DNA from: Glaciihabitans tibetensis
GTDB taxonomy: Bacteria > Actinomycetota > Actinomycetes > Actinomycetales > Microbacteriaceae
NCBI RefSeq assembly: GCF_003003265.1
Contig: NZ_PVTL01000002.1
Span: 372,001-436,000 of the forward strand
Length of the DNA stretch: 64,000 nt
Direction: 5' to 3'
The notes beneath the pieces were generated by a model. It was not told where the DNA came from. It saw only the letters and a program-made list of their open reading frames with translations, and searched no databases. The position numbers and the translations under genes were made by a program. This document shows positions 63,920 to 64,000 of the stretch, piece after piece (position 1 is the stretch's first letter; every line of letters starts with the position of its first letter).

Positions 63920-64000
63920 ATGAGCGAGTTCAACAGAACCCCCGGCCTGACCCTACTGCCTGCCGTCGACGTCGCCGGAGGCAAGGCCGTGCGCCTAACC
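63920..64000 (+). CDS. hisA: HisA/PriA, first 27 codons (cut by window end)
   Basis: Reads MSEFNRTPGLTLLPAVDVAGGKAVRLT; LLPAVDVAGGKAVRL is the start of the HisA barrel (phosphoribosyl-formimino-AICAR-P isomerase). In actinobacteria the enzyme is often the bifunctional PriA that also serves tryptophan synthesis; whether this one is cannot be seen from the fragment. The 3' end lies outside the window. Confidence 0.85.
   Translation, partial: MSEFNRTPGLTLLPAVDVAGGKAVRLT

Overview
The window reads as a stretch of a high-GC actinobacterial chromosome, most likely a Microbacteriaceae member; the genus cannot be fixed from the sequence. The reasons are the gene order rpsO / pnp / dapB / thyX / dapA / rnj / ftsK / pgsA / cinA / clgR / DUF3046 / recA / recX / miaB / miaA / dapF / hflX / lexA / LysM / his, the mycobacterial-type LigD and Ku, a MarP-type membrane protease, an actinobacterial-type HelD, actinobacterial LexA boxes, and frequent GTG starts with TANNNT hexamers 6-7 nt upstream (leaderless transcription). 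No rRNA, tRNA, CRISPR array, prophage or intact insertion sequence was seen.

Layout. 1-3.9 kb: a fold-type IV aminotransferase, three small unknown genes and aspartase (aspA). 3.9-9.6 kb: DNA repair block with a repeat-rich YtxH-like protein, LigD, divergent Ku, and an Ada/AlkA fusion for alkylation damage. 9.6-16.1 kb: FAD-linked oxidase, a degenerate MDR protein, PrsW protease, HelD, VanZ-like protein. 16.1-23.7 kb: M4 protease with an emfourin-type inhibitor, NTF2-like protein, MarP-like protease, PlsC-like acyltransferase, MetE-like protein and a membrane-anchored HtrA-type protease. 24.1-32.1 kb: rpsO and pnp, separated by HdeD, dodecin, small proteins, an LLM oxidoreductase/FMN reductase pair and a membrane protein built of two repeats. 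32.1-33.2 kb: a gene desert with three adjacent tandem-repeat families. 33.2-46.9 kb: aldo/keto reductase, TetR regulator, M16 peptidase, diaminopimelate/lysine genes (dapB, dapA) with thyX and RNase J, then a three-gene MacAB-like exporter. 47.0-61.5 kb: chromosome maintenance, tRNA modification and SOS genes (ftsK, pgsA, cinA, clgR, recA, recX, miaB, miaA, dapF, hflX, lexA, LysM division inhibitor). 61.5-64.0 kb: histidine genes hisC, hisB, hisH and the first 27 codons of hisA/priA.

How parts fit together. recA and the divergent lexA/LysM pair carry LexA-box-like sites, so an SOS circuit (sensor, repressor, RecX modulator, division brake) lies within 10 kb. LigD/Ku supply double-strand break joining and Ada/AlkA alkylation repair. 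dapA, dapB and dapF supply meso-diaminopimelate and lysine. rpsO, pnp and rnj cover ribosome and RNA turnover. The most unusual non-coding signals are the repeat island after pnp, the hairpin-plus-repeat leader of the LysM gene, a long hairpin with a T-tract upstream of rpsO, two hairpins in the pnp leader, a perfect 38-bp palindrome beside a tetR gene, and the leaderless-promoter pattern.
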